A stretch of 64,000 bases of DNA from Vanilla planifolia (taxonomy: Eukaryota > Streptophyta > Magnoliopsida > Asparagales > Orchidaceae): the NCBI GenBank assembly GCA_023846275.1, contig CM043868.1, forward strand, positions 21,423,755 to 21,487,754. Reading direction: 5' to 3'. Made by a program: the position numbers and the translations under genes. The notes below the pieces were generated by a model. The model was not told the origin of the DNA, did not search any database, and saw nothing but the letters and a program-made list of their open reading frames with translations. Shown in pieces: positions 1-12,100 of this stretch. Within the stretch, counting starts at the first letter, position 1. Each line of letters begins with the position of its first letter.

Positions 1-109
1 ATTAAAGCTCCTGCAGATCCTTGGTGAAGTCAACAATTGTATTCAAGACATGCAAAACGTTTGAGCTCATCAATCAATAATTTACAAAGACCAAACTACA
101 TTAGCTGAC

Positions 110-189
110 CTCTGTTTCCGTACAAAGGAATTCCATAGATGCATTATCTGCTTTTCGTCTTTTGTTACATCAACGAAATCATCCAACAT
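110..189 (-). CDS. EMF2: EMF2 exon 20, VEFS box
   Basis: 80 nt between GTGATGCAG| and AAACAGAG|GTCAGC. Encodes [20 protein letters not shown] then SFVRKQ and two bases, exiting in phase 2. The next exon, expected to begin with the VLADGHIPW block, is beyond the left edge; positions 1-109 are intron. Confidence 0.98.
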
Positions 190-3100
190 CTGCATCACAG
201 CCACAATAGTATGCTCTTATCAGATGATATATAACTTTTAGCCCATCTCATAAAAGTAATATTAACTGCAAATTATTTAAATGAAAAGAAGAGTTGATTG
301 CAGACATATCCCTCATATTTTCCCTGTTCTCAAATCTGTCCCTCCAACTTAAAAGATAAGCAACTAGGTTCACAAATATCATAAATGTTGTAGGTCATAA
401 TTTTAACATGTTCTTCTAAAACAGATGGTACGTTCAAACTTGAATTCGTTACACCTTATGTAGCCATTTTCTAATATTCATAAGCTATCCTTATCTGTCA
501 CAAGTACTCATGCTTACCTTCCTAGCCAACACCACCATGGGTAATTGGACAGGGAGAAAGTAACTATACTTGCAATGGTTGGAAAAAGAAGAGTTGATTG
601 CAGACATGTCCCTCATATTTTCCCTGTTCTCAAATTTGTCCCTCCAACTTAAAAGATAAGCAACTAGGTTTGCAAATATCATAAATGTTGTAGGTCATAA
701 TTTTAACATATTCTTCTAAAACAGATGGTACATTCAAACTTGAATTCGTTACATTTTTAGAGTATGTAACCATTTTCTAATATTCATAAGCTATCCTTAA
801 CTGTCACAAGTGCTCATGTTCACCTTCCTATCCAACACCAACATAGATAATTGGACAGGGAGAAAGTAACTATACTTGCAGTGGTTGGAAGCTTTGTTGG
901 AAGTTACTACTTGTTAACTGCACTTGGAGTTCAAGGAGTAGGTTAAGACCAATGTACTACAGGTTGTGGAGGCATTGGAACTTTAAGTTAAAGGTGGATA
1001 CTCGTGCTGACAACAATCATAGAGTTGGGATAAGTGGGAGGCAATGTTTGTCTGGGCAGCCATGTGGCAAACCAAAACTGATCATGGGCTTGGAGGATCT
1101 CTTGGGATGGAGTTAAACCTTGCAATGGTGCAAGCCGAGCAGCAGAAGAGACACGATGCTGGCTACAACAGTAGCTAAAGCTGAGAAAATGGCCACAAAT
1201 CAAGCTCAGGGCTGCTCTGATAATGGATGCCAATGACACTGCATAGGATCTGGAAGAAGTCTAAGGTGTCTCTAGTCAATGAAGATGGTGAGAGAGGAGA
1301 GAAGGTGGTAGACAACTAAAGAGTAATGCAGGCACAAGAAAGTATTCCAAATCAACTAAGAGTAGACTTTGAAGGTAATTTAGAATTTTGATGCCCAACT
1401 AATAGAGATATGACGAGACACATCTATTACAGATTTTAAGATCTTTGCAGACCAAACAGGAAAATTTTAAACCAAAAAAACCTAGTTAAAAATTAGGAAA
1501 AATATGGACTTCTCTGCAATTAATCCTTGAAGGAAATACTTGAAAAATCCACGGGCTGATTATGCATTGACTATAGCAAGCAAATTAAAATAGAAATGCT
1601 AGTACCATTAAAGGAGCCGTACTTCTAGTGAAGAAATATTATTTTTGCTCACCACAATAGTTTTAAACAAGAAGAAAACAGGAAGAACATCTAACGTACC
1701 CTCCTATCTTCAAAATCAGCTATGTCATCATCAACTTCATCTTCACTGTCATGGTCAGAAAATACTTGCTCCAACGCCATTGGCTAAGCACAAAACAAAA
1801 TACAAAGTATTATACCAAAAATTTCTATTCATAGCCATAACCAGTAATAGAATCAGAAGAAAAGCAGCAATGAACATTAAAATACATTACAAATAAAAAC
1901 AGCAATAAATTCATTACACCAATACAAAAATATATTAAGCAAAGATTAAAAAGAAAACCTTATTAATGTCTGCATTACATAAAGTGATAGCTTAACTAAT
2001 ACAATAACTTAGGCAATATATAGGAACTGAACACCAAACAAAGAATGCTCCAGATCATACAAGTCAATTGAAAAATGAAAGATTAAGTCATAAAAAAGTT
2101 CAATAATTCTGAGAAGTGGACTTGTCAATATTGAAAAAATGCAAGCTTTAGAACATTTGTTTGATGTGTATGTTTATGGGTATATGTATAATAATTGATT
2201 CCAAGTAGTGCACATCCTGAGAAAAAAAGACATTCTGAAAGCTGCAAAACTTGATTTCAAATAATATTAGTGGAGTCAAATGGCGTGAAACCATTGCATG
2301 TATGTATCAAAATTGATTCCACGTAGTTAGAAGCGTGAGGAAAAAGCATCATTAAACCTTCATAAAATTGATTCCAAGTAGTTTGTGTCGTAAATCTAAA
2401 TGATGCAACGTTAACAGGTAAGTTACACTCAGATGTTTGAGCAAAACATCTATTCAGTCATATCGTAGATGTTAATAAAGATGTAATGAAGAATTAATAC
2501 ACGAAAAAGGAGATAAACGTATTTACCGTGAGATTCTCTGCGCTTACATGCTAACAGTTCCAAGGTTAACTTTCCCACTTCTCATCTCCTGTTATGGCAG
2601 TACAACCAAATCAGGGCCCTGACCACCATAACAGTTATCTACCGATGTAATTTCAACCAGTAACACCACAGATTACTTTCAAGCCATCTGTTATCACAAA
2701 CACCATATAGTACCCCCACCACCACCATCACAACACTAAGAAAACTATTGTATGCAGGAGATTTTAGAAAAATGTTTGCTATGATGCTAGCCATTTGTGT
2801 AGCAACACCAACAATAACAGATGGGTTGGACTACAAAAATTATAAAATGAAAAGATTAAGCACATACAAAAGAATACACAGAGATAAATGGTTCAGCTAT
2901 AGCCTACATCTATCGCAAAGAAAAGCATTTCCATTAATAAGAACCTACTATAATCATGTAAAATAGAGTATAAAATGCAAAACAACTCTTCCCCAAAATT
3001 TGAAGTACATATAAATCCTCACAACATTAAAAGACCTAAATTTGTTTACCGATTTTTGGCTGGTCTGCTGCATTAGTGTTTTCACCCCCCCCCCCCATTC

Positions 3101-6100
3101 TCCACCATGACCAAGTTTTTCTGCCCGATTCAGAAGTTTCAAGCTCAAAAAGTTCCCTATATGTCTTTCCCTTCACTCATCTCAGGCTGGGGGAGTTCTC
3201 ATGTGCACCTCACGTCATGGAGGAATGCGCTCCAGTGGGAGCTATCAACCTTGTGATCTCTCGGTTTCCATTATGGTATGGAATTTGGCTTGAGTCAGAC
3301 TCATTATAGGTGACTTCTTTTTTATTTTGGGCTGCTACTCTTGTCTTTTCGTGCAAGCTACCACGTCCGGCTTTTCGCAGATTACAGAATTACTCACACT
3401 TATCAAGAAGAAAATGCAGCTGCTAACTAGGTGGCAAAGCAAGTTTTGTATGAGGATATATCATGGGTTTTGGATAAGAACATGACACATGAAATTCGTT
3501 CCTTTTTAGCCTTCGATTACTTGTATGATCCTCCTTCAATAGCTATCTTTTACCATAGTGTTTGGCCAAAACTTCAAAAAGAAAATTATTTACGTAATCA
3601 AGAATTCCCAAGCAAAGCTGAGAGACCTAAATCTAAGATCTCAATTTCCAAACCAAGGAAGATTGCTACATGCAATACTACCAAACACCAATTCATGAAT
3701 CACTAAGTCAACTAAGTCTATCATCTCGAAAAATCGAAACCTAAATGAAAGGTTGTGGATCTGACTCCATCATCATTAAGAATGTTCTTTTATAGAATCT
3801 CTTAATTTATCATATATCAAAATTAGATAATTCTGCCAGACAACTGAATTTTTTTTGGCACAATCAAGCTATTTATATGATATATCAAATGAATGAAAAT
3901 CTATCCTATAATAGCAAGGTGACTTAACAAAACCTGAAACAAACTTTTGTGCACCTCATTTATAATAAGCCTTGCTGATGCCATCCTATAAGATAAAACA
4001 TTCACACACAAAACCCCTTTCCATAATTAATCATATGCGCCTCAATTTTAATTCCTTTAAATACTTAATCTTATAAAATTAAGCTCTAAGGAATGCCTCC
4101 AAATAGTAAACTTAAAAGCAAACTAATTTCAAAATACATTTAAAATATAGTTTACACCTTAGGCCAAATAAATGTATCTATATGCATGCCTAGTTTATCA
4201 TCACAAACTCAATCAATAATCAAAGTATTAAGTTTTTTGATCTTTAGTAAACTCTTTTCAAATTAAAAAATTAGATTAATCAACAATACAACAAAATATG
4301 AAAAAAGTCCATTCCTCCCCTTAATTCACTCTCCCTAATCCCTAAACATCATTGTCATATCCTTGTTCATTACATCACTTATTTGATGATTACAAAACCA
4401 TTGTATTATATTTATTAATATTTTTTTAGATGTTATTTTTAGATCATACATCTCAAGTATATATCAATTATTCATATAAAGAGTTTGATCAATTGACTTA
4501 AGAAACATAATGACAGTGTTTAGGTATAAACTTTAATAGATACTAAGAGAAATACAAGCTTGAGCATCACTTAGAAGATCATCATTGAGTCACTTTTATT
4601 GATAATAAAATATAAAGACCATGATGCAATTAGGTGTTTTAATTTAAAAATATATTTCATATATGTTTATCTATATCTACATGTCTTAATAAACATTAAG
4701 AATAATAGTTTGCATGAGCATGATACAATCGATTCTCATAGGTTGCATTATTTATTATTACTATAAATTCTCTCTTTTAGAACATTCCATTCATAGTAAG
4801 TTGTATCATATTTTAATGCTAAATTAAGCTAAAATTGAAAAGATATTGAATTAAGTGAGATTTGCATTAGATGAACTAATCGTACTTGTACAATGAACCC
4901 ATCATGTGAAATGATTAGTTAATATTTGGATCGGATAAAGTGTTGGTTCAAAGCAATCCTAGGTTAGATATGCTATATGTACTAGTCGTACATATACAAT
5001 AGACTTATCGTACAAGTATATTAATGATTTATCCAAAAGATCTGATTTAAAATTTAGTGTTTCTAATATTCGTATAGTATGATATTACCTTTCGTATTAG
5101 TATGATATATTCATTAAGAGAATTGGATAATGGATCAAATAAAACGATATTAAGTATAGGAATTGAAGATTATAACATCATATAAGTTGACCAGTACGAC
5201 AATATAGTGAGCATTCAAGACTTATAGGTTATAAGCAAGCTGGATTATGTTGTACCTATGTGATATCTACTTCATACTTGTACAATAGCTTTTACCTAAG
5301 ACATCGTAGGAGTGATCATAGTGTACGATAATGCATTGTATAATAGTTTTCCAATAGCTCAAATTTGGACTTCAAGAAAATTTGTTATAGCCATAATTGT
5401 ATTATGTTTAATTGTGCAAGTATTATCAGTTCAAAATGTGAAACTATATGGCATCATATCTGTATGATCTGTGAATCGAACAAAGTATTATCAATTCAAA
5501 ATGTAACGGCTAGTTTTAATTAGTTTCTGACATAGATATTAAAGGGGGTCTTGGAGTCAGTTGAGAGCTTGAAAAGAGCCATTTAAAGGCCTCAAAACAT
5601 TGGAAAAAAGAGTAATTCTTGGTTAAAAATCATTGTGAAAAAACTCACTTTACATTCATAATTTATAAAGAGAAGAGAAAAACAAAGCTGAGGTTGCATG
5701 CATTGATTTCAACTTAATGCTTTTATTCTTCATTGAGCTACGTTGCAAGTTTTTAAACTTATTTCATCTTCATGCTTTTATTCTTCATTGAGCTACGTTG
5801 CAAGTTTTTAAACTTACTTTTTTGAACAACATTGTATACACTATTGGATTGTTGTAATCACATTAGTATATCTCTTAATTGTTCATCTGATCTTAGCATA
5901 TTATATTAAACTTTAAATTTGTTCTTTTTGTCCCATTGTTGGGACCTTTTATTTGATCTTTTGTTTGTAGACTTTTAGTAAGCTGATGCTTATAGGCTTT
6001 TATCAAGCCAACATTATAGGTTTTTATTAAATTGATGTTACAAGCTTTTATACAACCAATAATACAAGCTTTTATCAAGACATTATTGTAAACTTTTATC

Positions 6101-9100
6101 AAGTTGATGTAGTAGGCCTTTATTAAGTTAATGTTTTAATGTTGTTGTCTAGCAATTTGGCAAGAGATAGATATAGATCCGAGTTTAAATCAAATCATTT
6201 AAAAACTCTTGTACTTTTTATTTACTTGCTTTACAACATAACAAGTTTTACAAAACATAACAATATTTTTTAAAACAAGTGTTATAAAAACAACTAAGAT
6301 TTAAGAAAAGGAAGTCTTATGTTATCATACATTACCAAATAATTTTGAGTTAACATGAATACCAAAAGATGTCTTTTCTTCAAATTAAGCTATAAAGATT
6401 CTAAAACATTTAAGAAATAAGCACCTTAAAATCTAAAAAATCTGAAATTCCTCATGGACTTGACACCGATAAGAGACATCCAAAGCACATCTACATCAAT
6501 TTGATCCAATTCTATAGATAACCAAAGCACAATTACTACAAATTATTCACAAAATTGAAGTGAAAATCTTTTAACCCCAAATATTGTCATAGTATTACTT
6601 GAAATTAAGATTAACACATTGATATTTATCACCTCAGTCAAAAATTTTCTTTTAAAAAGAACCATAATTGGTTTTAGAACAAAATTGCAATCACAAAACA
6701 GTGTTTTCCCTAATCAATGTGTTTTATCAAAGATAATTAAAAAAAAGCCTTATCACTTACCCCCCCATCTCAATTCCATATATCTTTAATAATAAAATTG
6801 AACTTAAATAAGTGTGACATAATAGATATATAATCCAACATGTGAAACCCACATAGCTTCACAAGTCCCTAATAATTTAGAAATTCACATATGTTCTTTG
6901 AATACCCAAACTCTTAAAGCCATCACACTTCACAACAAGTTTTATCACCGTCACCATCCTCTAAAACATCGATACCAACTTTAATCACCATGAGGCATTT
7001 ATTCAAAAAACAAATAGAAGAAAATGCAGCAAACAAGAAAACAAAAACCTAAAGATATCAAAAATGCAAAAGACGACTCCAAACCTTACATGGTTTTGCT
7101 ATAGCTTGCATTAAGAAAGGAAGATAATGAATTTGACATGACAATAATTGACAATGGTAAATGGGCAATCTACTCTTCCTCAAATCCAAAGTAAACAACA
7201 ATCCTTACCATACAACAAGTCTCAAAATTATCTCTCTTGATAAGGATACCCAAGATATCTACTTCTAAATCAAATAAGAAGATTATCACATGCACCCTAA
7301 CAAACAAGTCTTAATACACAAAGTTGACTGACCACATACCATCTTCAAAAGAACATGAACTTCATGGAAGCTTACGGTTCCAACTTCAGTATCATCATAA
7401 TGGCTTTCCTTCTAAAACATATTCTTCTAATCTCTATTGTACAACATTCTCAAATCCTTTTGCCAAATGGATGAAGTTATCAAGTGTACAAAATCTATTT
7501 TTGCCATCAAACCAACACAAGTCTATCCATATCAACAAATGACCTGTTGGCATCATCCAAAAAAAGACAAGTTTTGAATGCCACTTCAACCAACAACCCT
7601 TGTTGACGTTATCTGATAAGATATGCCATGAAATACTAATCAAAGCAATCCAGGTTTCCACAACTATTTTCTTTAGTTGCTAATCTTAAGCAACTAACCT
7701 CATAAGAATATCTCCAAGTCAGAAACTTTAAAGCAAATTAATTCCAAGAAATATAAGATGTATCCAATACTGTTAACCAAATAAATATACCTAAATGCAT
7801 GTTAAGTTTGTTGTAATAAAATCCTTATTCAAATATTTAGATTGTTGTCGCTAACAAATACATCCCATATCAAACTAATGGATTAATCGACACCAAAGTA
7901 AAACCTCAACAAAAGTTTTACTGCATTACATAAAATGTAGTAGCACACTGTTTGTTGCTGCAGTAGCATCATCCACGTTCCACCCCACAAGGGAACTTCT
8001 CCTGCATTGTGGCTAAAATGATCGCCCAATCCATTCCACTCAACTTAATTTACAGCCAAGCTCTACATGAGACACATGCTCAAGCATTCTATATATATTG
8101 TAAGCTAAGAGTTTGAACAATAAATCTTTCTAGGATGAACACAAAGCATACATTACAAAAAATTGAAAAGCATAAACAACGTTTCCCATCTCACAGCCAA
8201 GCACAAAGCACCTCAAGCTTACTGAAGAAACTCATTTACTTTCATAAATTTGGAGACAAAAAAATACTGGAGGCTGAAGCGATCAACACATCTGCTACTA
8301 TTGTGACATGAATTCCATAACCAAAATGTAATAGAGCTTGCAAGAAAGTCTTATAAAAGAATCCAGACACATAAAGGGACCTTCAAATCCGTGAAGCATC
8401 CAAACTCAAAAATATATCATGCTGATAATGATCAAAAGTCTTGAACTCATCCAGGATAACATAAAAACCAATAAAAAATAGACTTAAGCAACATAAGAGA
8501 CAAGAATAGCCAACAATTGCCAACTGTCAAGTAAAATTAACAGAAGAACTATAATAGACGTTGTTCAAAAAGAAGTATTACTAATCAGCAATACAAAAAA
8601 GAATGAAAAAAATAAGCATATGGAATGTATGACAAAGGAATGAAACCTCACCTGGGCTCTGTGCGAGTGAAAAAACTGGCGTTTTGTTAACAATGCGCGA
8701 CTGTGAAGCAAAGATAATTCAATAAGCTGTGATCAACAGAAGCATATAAAATGGAACATTTTCTAATAGTATTGACGAGCTCTTTGCCACCAAAAACAAC
8801 ATGCATCTTAAAATAACAATAAAAATGAATAGAGAAGATTACAATAAAGAATGACTGAATTAAAAGTAATACCTTCTGGGATCAGCTCTTTCAACAGAAA
8901 GTCTGCGAGTCTTGGCAAATTGCAACATTGTAGAGGGAAGAGTATTGCATCCAGACAATGCTTGAGAACAGTCATTGCTTGTCGAAGCCTGAGCAGTAGT
9001 CAAACAGAATGCTGAAGTATCAGGACTGGAAGTCATATGGTCTGGGCCCTCTACAACATGGTGGTTCTCTGAAACATAGCTTTCAGATATCTGCCTCGTA

Positions 9101-12100
9101 GATATCTGCTGGGCTTCACTAAACAAAGACTTCTGAAGATTTTCGTCCAACTTGTAAGAACTTCCCTCTGATATTTAAACAAAATTATATTTACATGGCT
9201 TTACATTCATTTATACTAAAAGGTTGAGTCAACGACCAAAAAAAAAAATAGAAAAAAAAAATTTGTAGCACACCTGGAACTGAAAGAGGCCTACTAAAGG
9301 AAGTCATGCCCATGCCTTTTTGCAAATAAACATCCTCTGAGCCTTCAACTGCAGCATCAGGAGAATCTAGATCCAAAACATGAGGAAGCATATGATTTAC
9401 ATTCTGAGCAAGGTTCTTCAAACTTCTTCGCCTCTTAAATGTCGAACTACCAAGAAGCAAAAAAGATGAATTCAGAGAGGCCCACATCAAACAACATAGT
9501 ATGCCCACTTCAAAAGAAAATAATAAATGATATCCAACAACAATTACCAGTAAAAAAAAGTTTGCAGCCGAGGATCAACACCATCCAAAAGGGCCTAACA
9601 CCATTATAAACAAAACAAAGAGATAGATTAGAAGGGTTTTAAAATTTCATCTGCTTAACTGAACAAGTGTAGCAGCTATCACTTGGTTCATATGACCAAG
9701 AAGCATTAAATCACTTTGAGAATGCAGTATAAAATGAAGGGGGTAGAACTGTAACCTGCTGTGGATGTCATTATATTTTGGATACAAGATAATCAACCGA
9801 CTTGTTGATTTGCGACCCTTGCATTAGATGGTGATGCAAGCTGCTAATTTTTGTCATTGATTCAAAAGCCTAGGTCTTCGTTATATCATCTGTCTAAATC
9901 CTCTATTTCTCTTTGATTCATTATATATTTATAAAAGATATTTGTTAGACATTTTTGAGTGAAGAATTTTGTTGTACTCTGAAATATCAAGAAAAGTGGA
10001 TTCACTTTTTTGCTTATATTACTATTGTGACTTCTTATTTGTTAGATAATTATCCTCCTCTCCATTAAACATAATTACGAGTAAATCATATAAATTTTGG
10101 CCTTCTTAGTAAATCATATAAATTTTGGTCTTCTTTTGTGTATTTAATCTCCACAAATTACTACTTCATTTGTTCGATGCATTTGATCATATTGGTGCTT
10201 CCACACAAAAGTTTCTTCCATCCAAACAAAATAATATAGGACACATCAACAAGAAAAAGCATGTATTAATTATCATCTGTCCTACATATACTTTAATTCT
10301 TATGCAACAATTTTCACAACCTTCTGACCGAACTAATTAAGTATTCTGGTTTTACAAGTCCAACTCCTCAACATGACTCTATCATTGTCTTTCTCTCATT
10401 CATTCTTTTAATGAGTTACTTTAAAACAACTTGAACAGTAGCAAAATACAAATATCATAGTTGAAAATTATATAAACAACGATAGCAAAAGACACTGTCA
10501 ATTAAGGGAAAATTATTGTGTTCAGAGTTATCATTTTGAAATGCATTAGAAATAAAAATCTATGGTACTACTATTTTTAAACTAGAAAAATCATTGATTG
10601 AATAATCAAATTTTAAGCATTTTACTTGCTTCAACACATTGCTTTCACAACAAAGAAAGGATTAAATGCATGCATGCATAACACTCTGAAGTTTCAACCA
10701 CAAACAAGATGTTATTAATTCTTAGATGGCTCGATCCACCAAGTTTTCCATATTTCATGAATATGTGCTGTTCCACAATTGTGAAAAGTAAAGGTGATGA
10801 CTTGCTTTATTTTTTTGCACTATACAGCAATACCTTATTTCTTATTAATTCTAAAATCTAACCTATTCAAAAACAATAATGAGAACTGAATAAAAGAACA
10901 CTATACAATCTCTGTAAGTAAACTAACCACGTACAGTTAAGTTGGAGTAAATTATAGCAGTAAAATTTTCAGTTTCTATAGTTATACTTCAAATAGCACT
11001 TGATTCTTAAACATAAGGAAGAAAATACAAATATTGAACCAAATTTTTATTAATGAGTCTTTTGTATTGGAAGCACAAAGACACACAAGCTGCATTTTCA
11101 AAAATTAATCCACTTGATTTGAGCTAATAAAATTTTGCTGTTGCATTTTTTAGGATCCAACAATTCACTAGTAACCCTCATTTTGTATTTTGAATATCTA
11201 ATGTTGTGTCAACAATTAAGTAATCAATTTTATTGACAAAGAACAATGGTACAAGAAGTGAGAAGAAAATGAATCTATATTGATGAACAGGTGATTTAAT
11301 AATTAATCTTTTGTATTGGAAGCACAAAGCTACACAAACTACATTTCAAGCAATAACCACTTTATTTGTGCTAATAAAATTTCACTGTTGAATTTTTTAG
11401 TATCAATCAGTTCAGAAATAAGACGCATTATGTATTTTGAATGTGTAATATTGAAAATTAGTAAATAATCAATTTTATTGATAAAGAACAACACTGAAAA
11501 GAAAAGGAATCTATATTATATGGAAACCATCAAGGAATTTAATTGTTCAATGGCATAAAATGGAATAGTTAAACAAACCTATTAAATTCAATAGGGTAAA
11601 AATGTAAAACTCTTTAAAACAATGCATTATACAGAATTCAATTGTCTACTCATGAATTCCATTAGGCCACATGTAATTCATTCCAATGCAATTGTGATAC
11701 TTTAATTTTGACAAAAGTTATTATCCATGCCATATATTAATATCTATTATTAGAAAAAATTTATTTTATTTTGGTAAGTGACAACCATTGATTAGTTTGT
11801 TTTTTTCATTCTACTTTGCTTGCAAAAAAATCCAACATACAATGATTCAAGTCTGCTCTGTACAAATTTTTAAAAAGCCTAACATTGCTTGTGCACTTTC
11901 CTTATGGCTTCAAATCATGTGCGATAAACTTGTTAAGCAGGTTGTCAATTTCTACGAAATGAGGATAGATTTATTTTGACTCCATATCACAGCAACATTT
12001 ACCCATTAATAGGATTGATAATCAATCATTTTCATGAAATACATAAAAATTGTTCGTTTGCAAGAATAGTCCAATACTTGTCCATGTATAAAGCTACCAT

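Larger units (their letters stand above)
4300..6260 (+). mobile_element. possible solo LTR (copia-like), boundaries approximate
   Basis: The segment around 5,530-6,250 has LTR character: a short leader-like GGGGGTCTTGGAGTCAG, repeats, and a tail GAGTTTAAATCAAATCATTT-AAAAACTCTTGTACTT followed by TTTACTTGCTTTACAA, as in large copia LTRs. No paired LTR or internal region was found. Left boundary is a guess. Confidence 0.3.
1784..8651 (-). other. EMF2: EMF2 intron 18 (6.9 kb)
   Basis: Holds a LINE-type RNase H remnant near 3,200-3,560, a likely solo LTR around 4,300-6,260 with a 24-bp minisatellite and a 56-bp duplication, and otherwise unrecognised AT-rich sequence. A run of 12 C lies at 3,085-3,096. 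Frames at 7,324-7,661 match nothing known to me. Confidence 0.85.

Noticed and set aside
1..60. Reading of positions 1-60 (minus) as VDFTKD, resembling the VEFS motif
   Set aside because: It follows the exon 20 donor and duplicates a motif already present in exon 20; no acceptor supports it and the expected VLADGHIPW block is absent.
1645..1896. 83-codon plus-strand open frame
   Set aside because: It lies antisense across EMF2 exon 19 and has no motif of its own.
5893..6102. 69-codon minus frame with an 8-residue repeat
   Set aside because: It is the translation of the 24-bp minisatellite, whose period divides by three.
9163..9167. Alternative acceptor two bases downstream for EMF2 exon 17
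   Set aside because: It would shift the frame; only the acceptor at 9,168-9,169 joins exon 16 correctly.
9191..9508. 105-codon minus frame taken as a whole gene
   Set aside because: Only its middle is coding (EMF2 exon 16); the ends are intron bases read through both splice sites.
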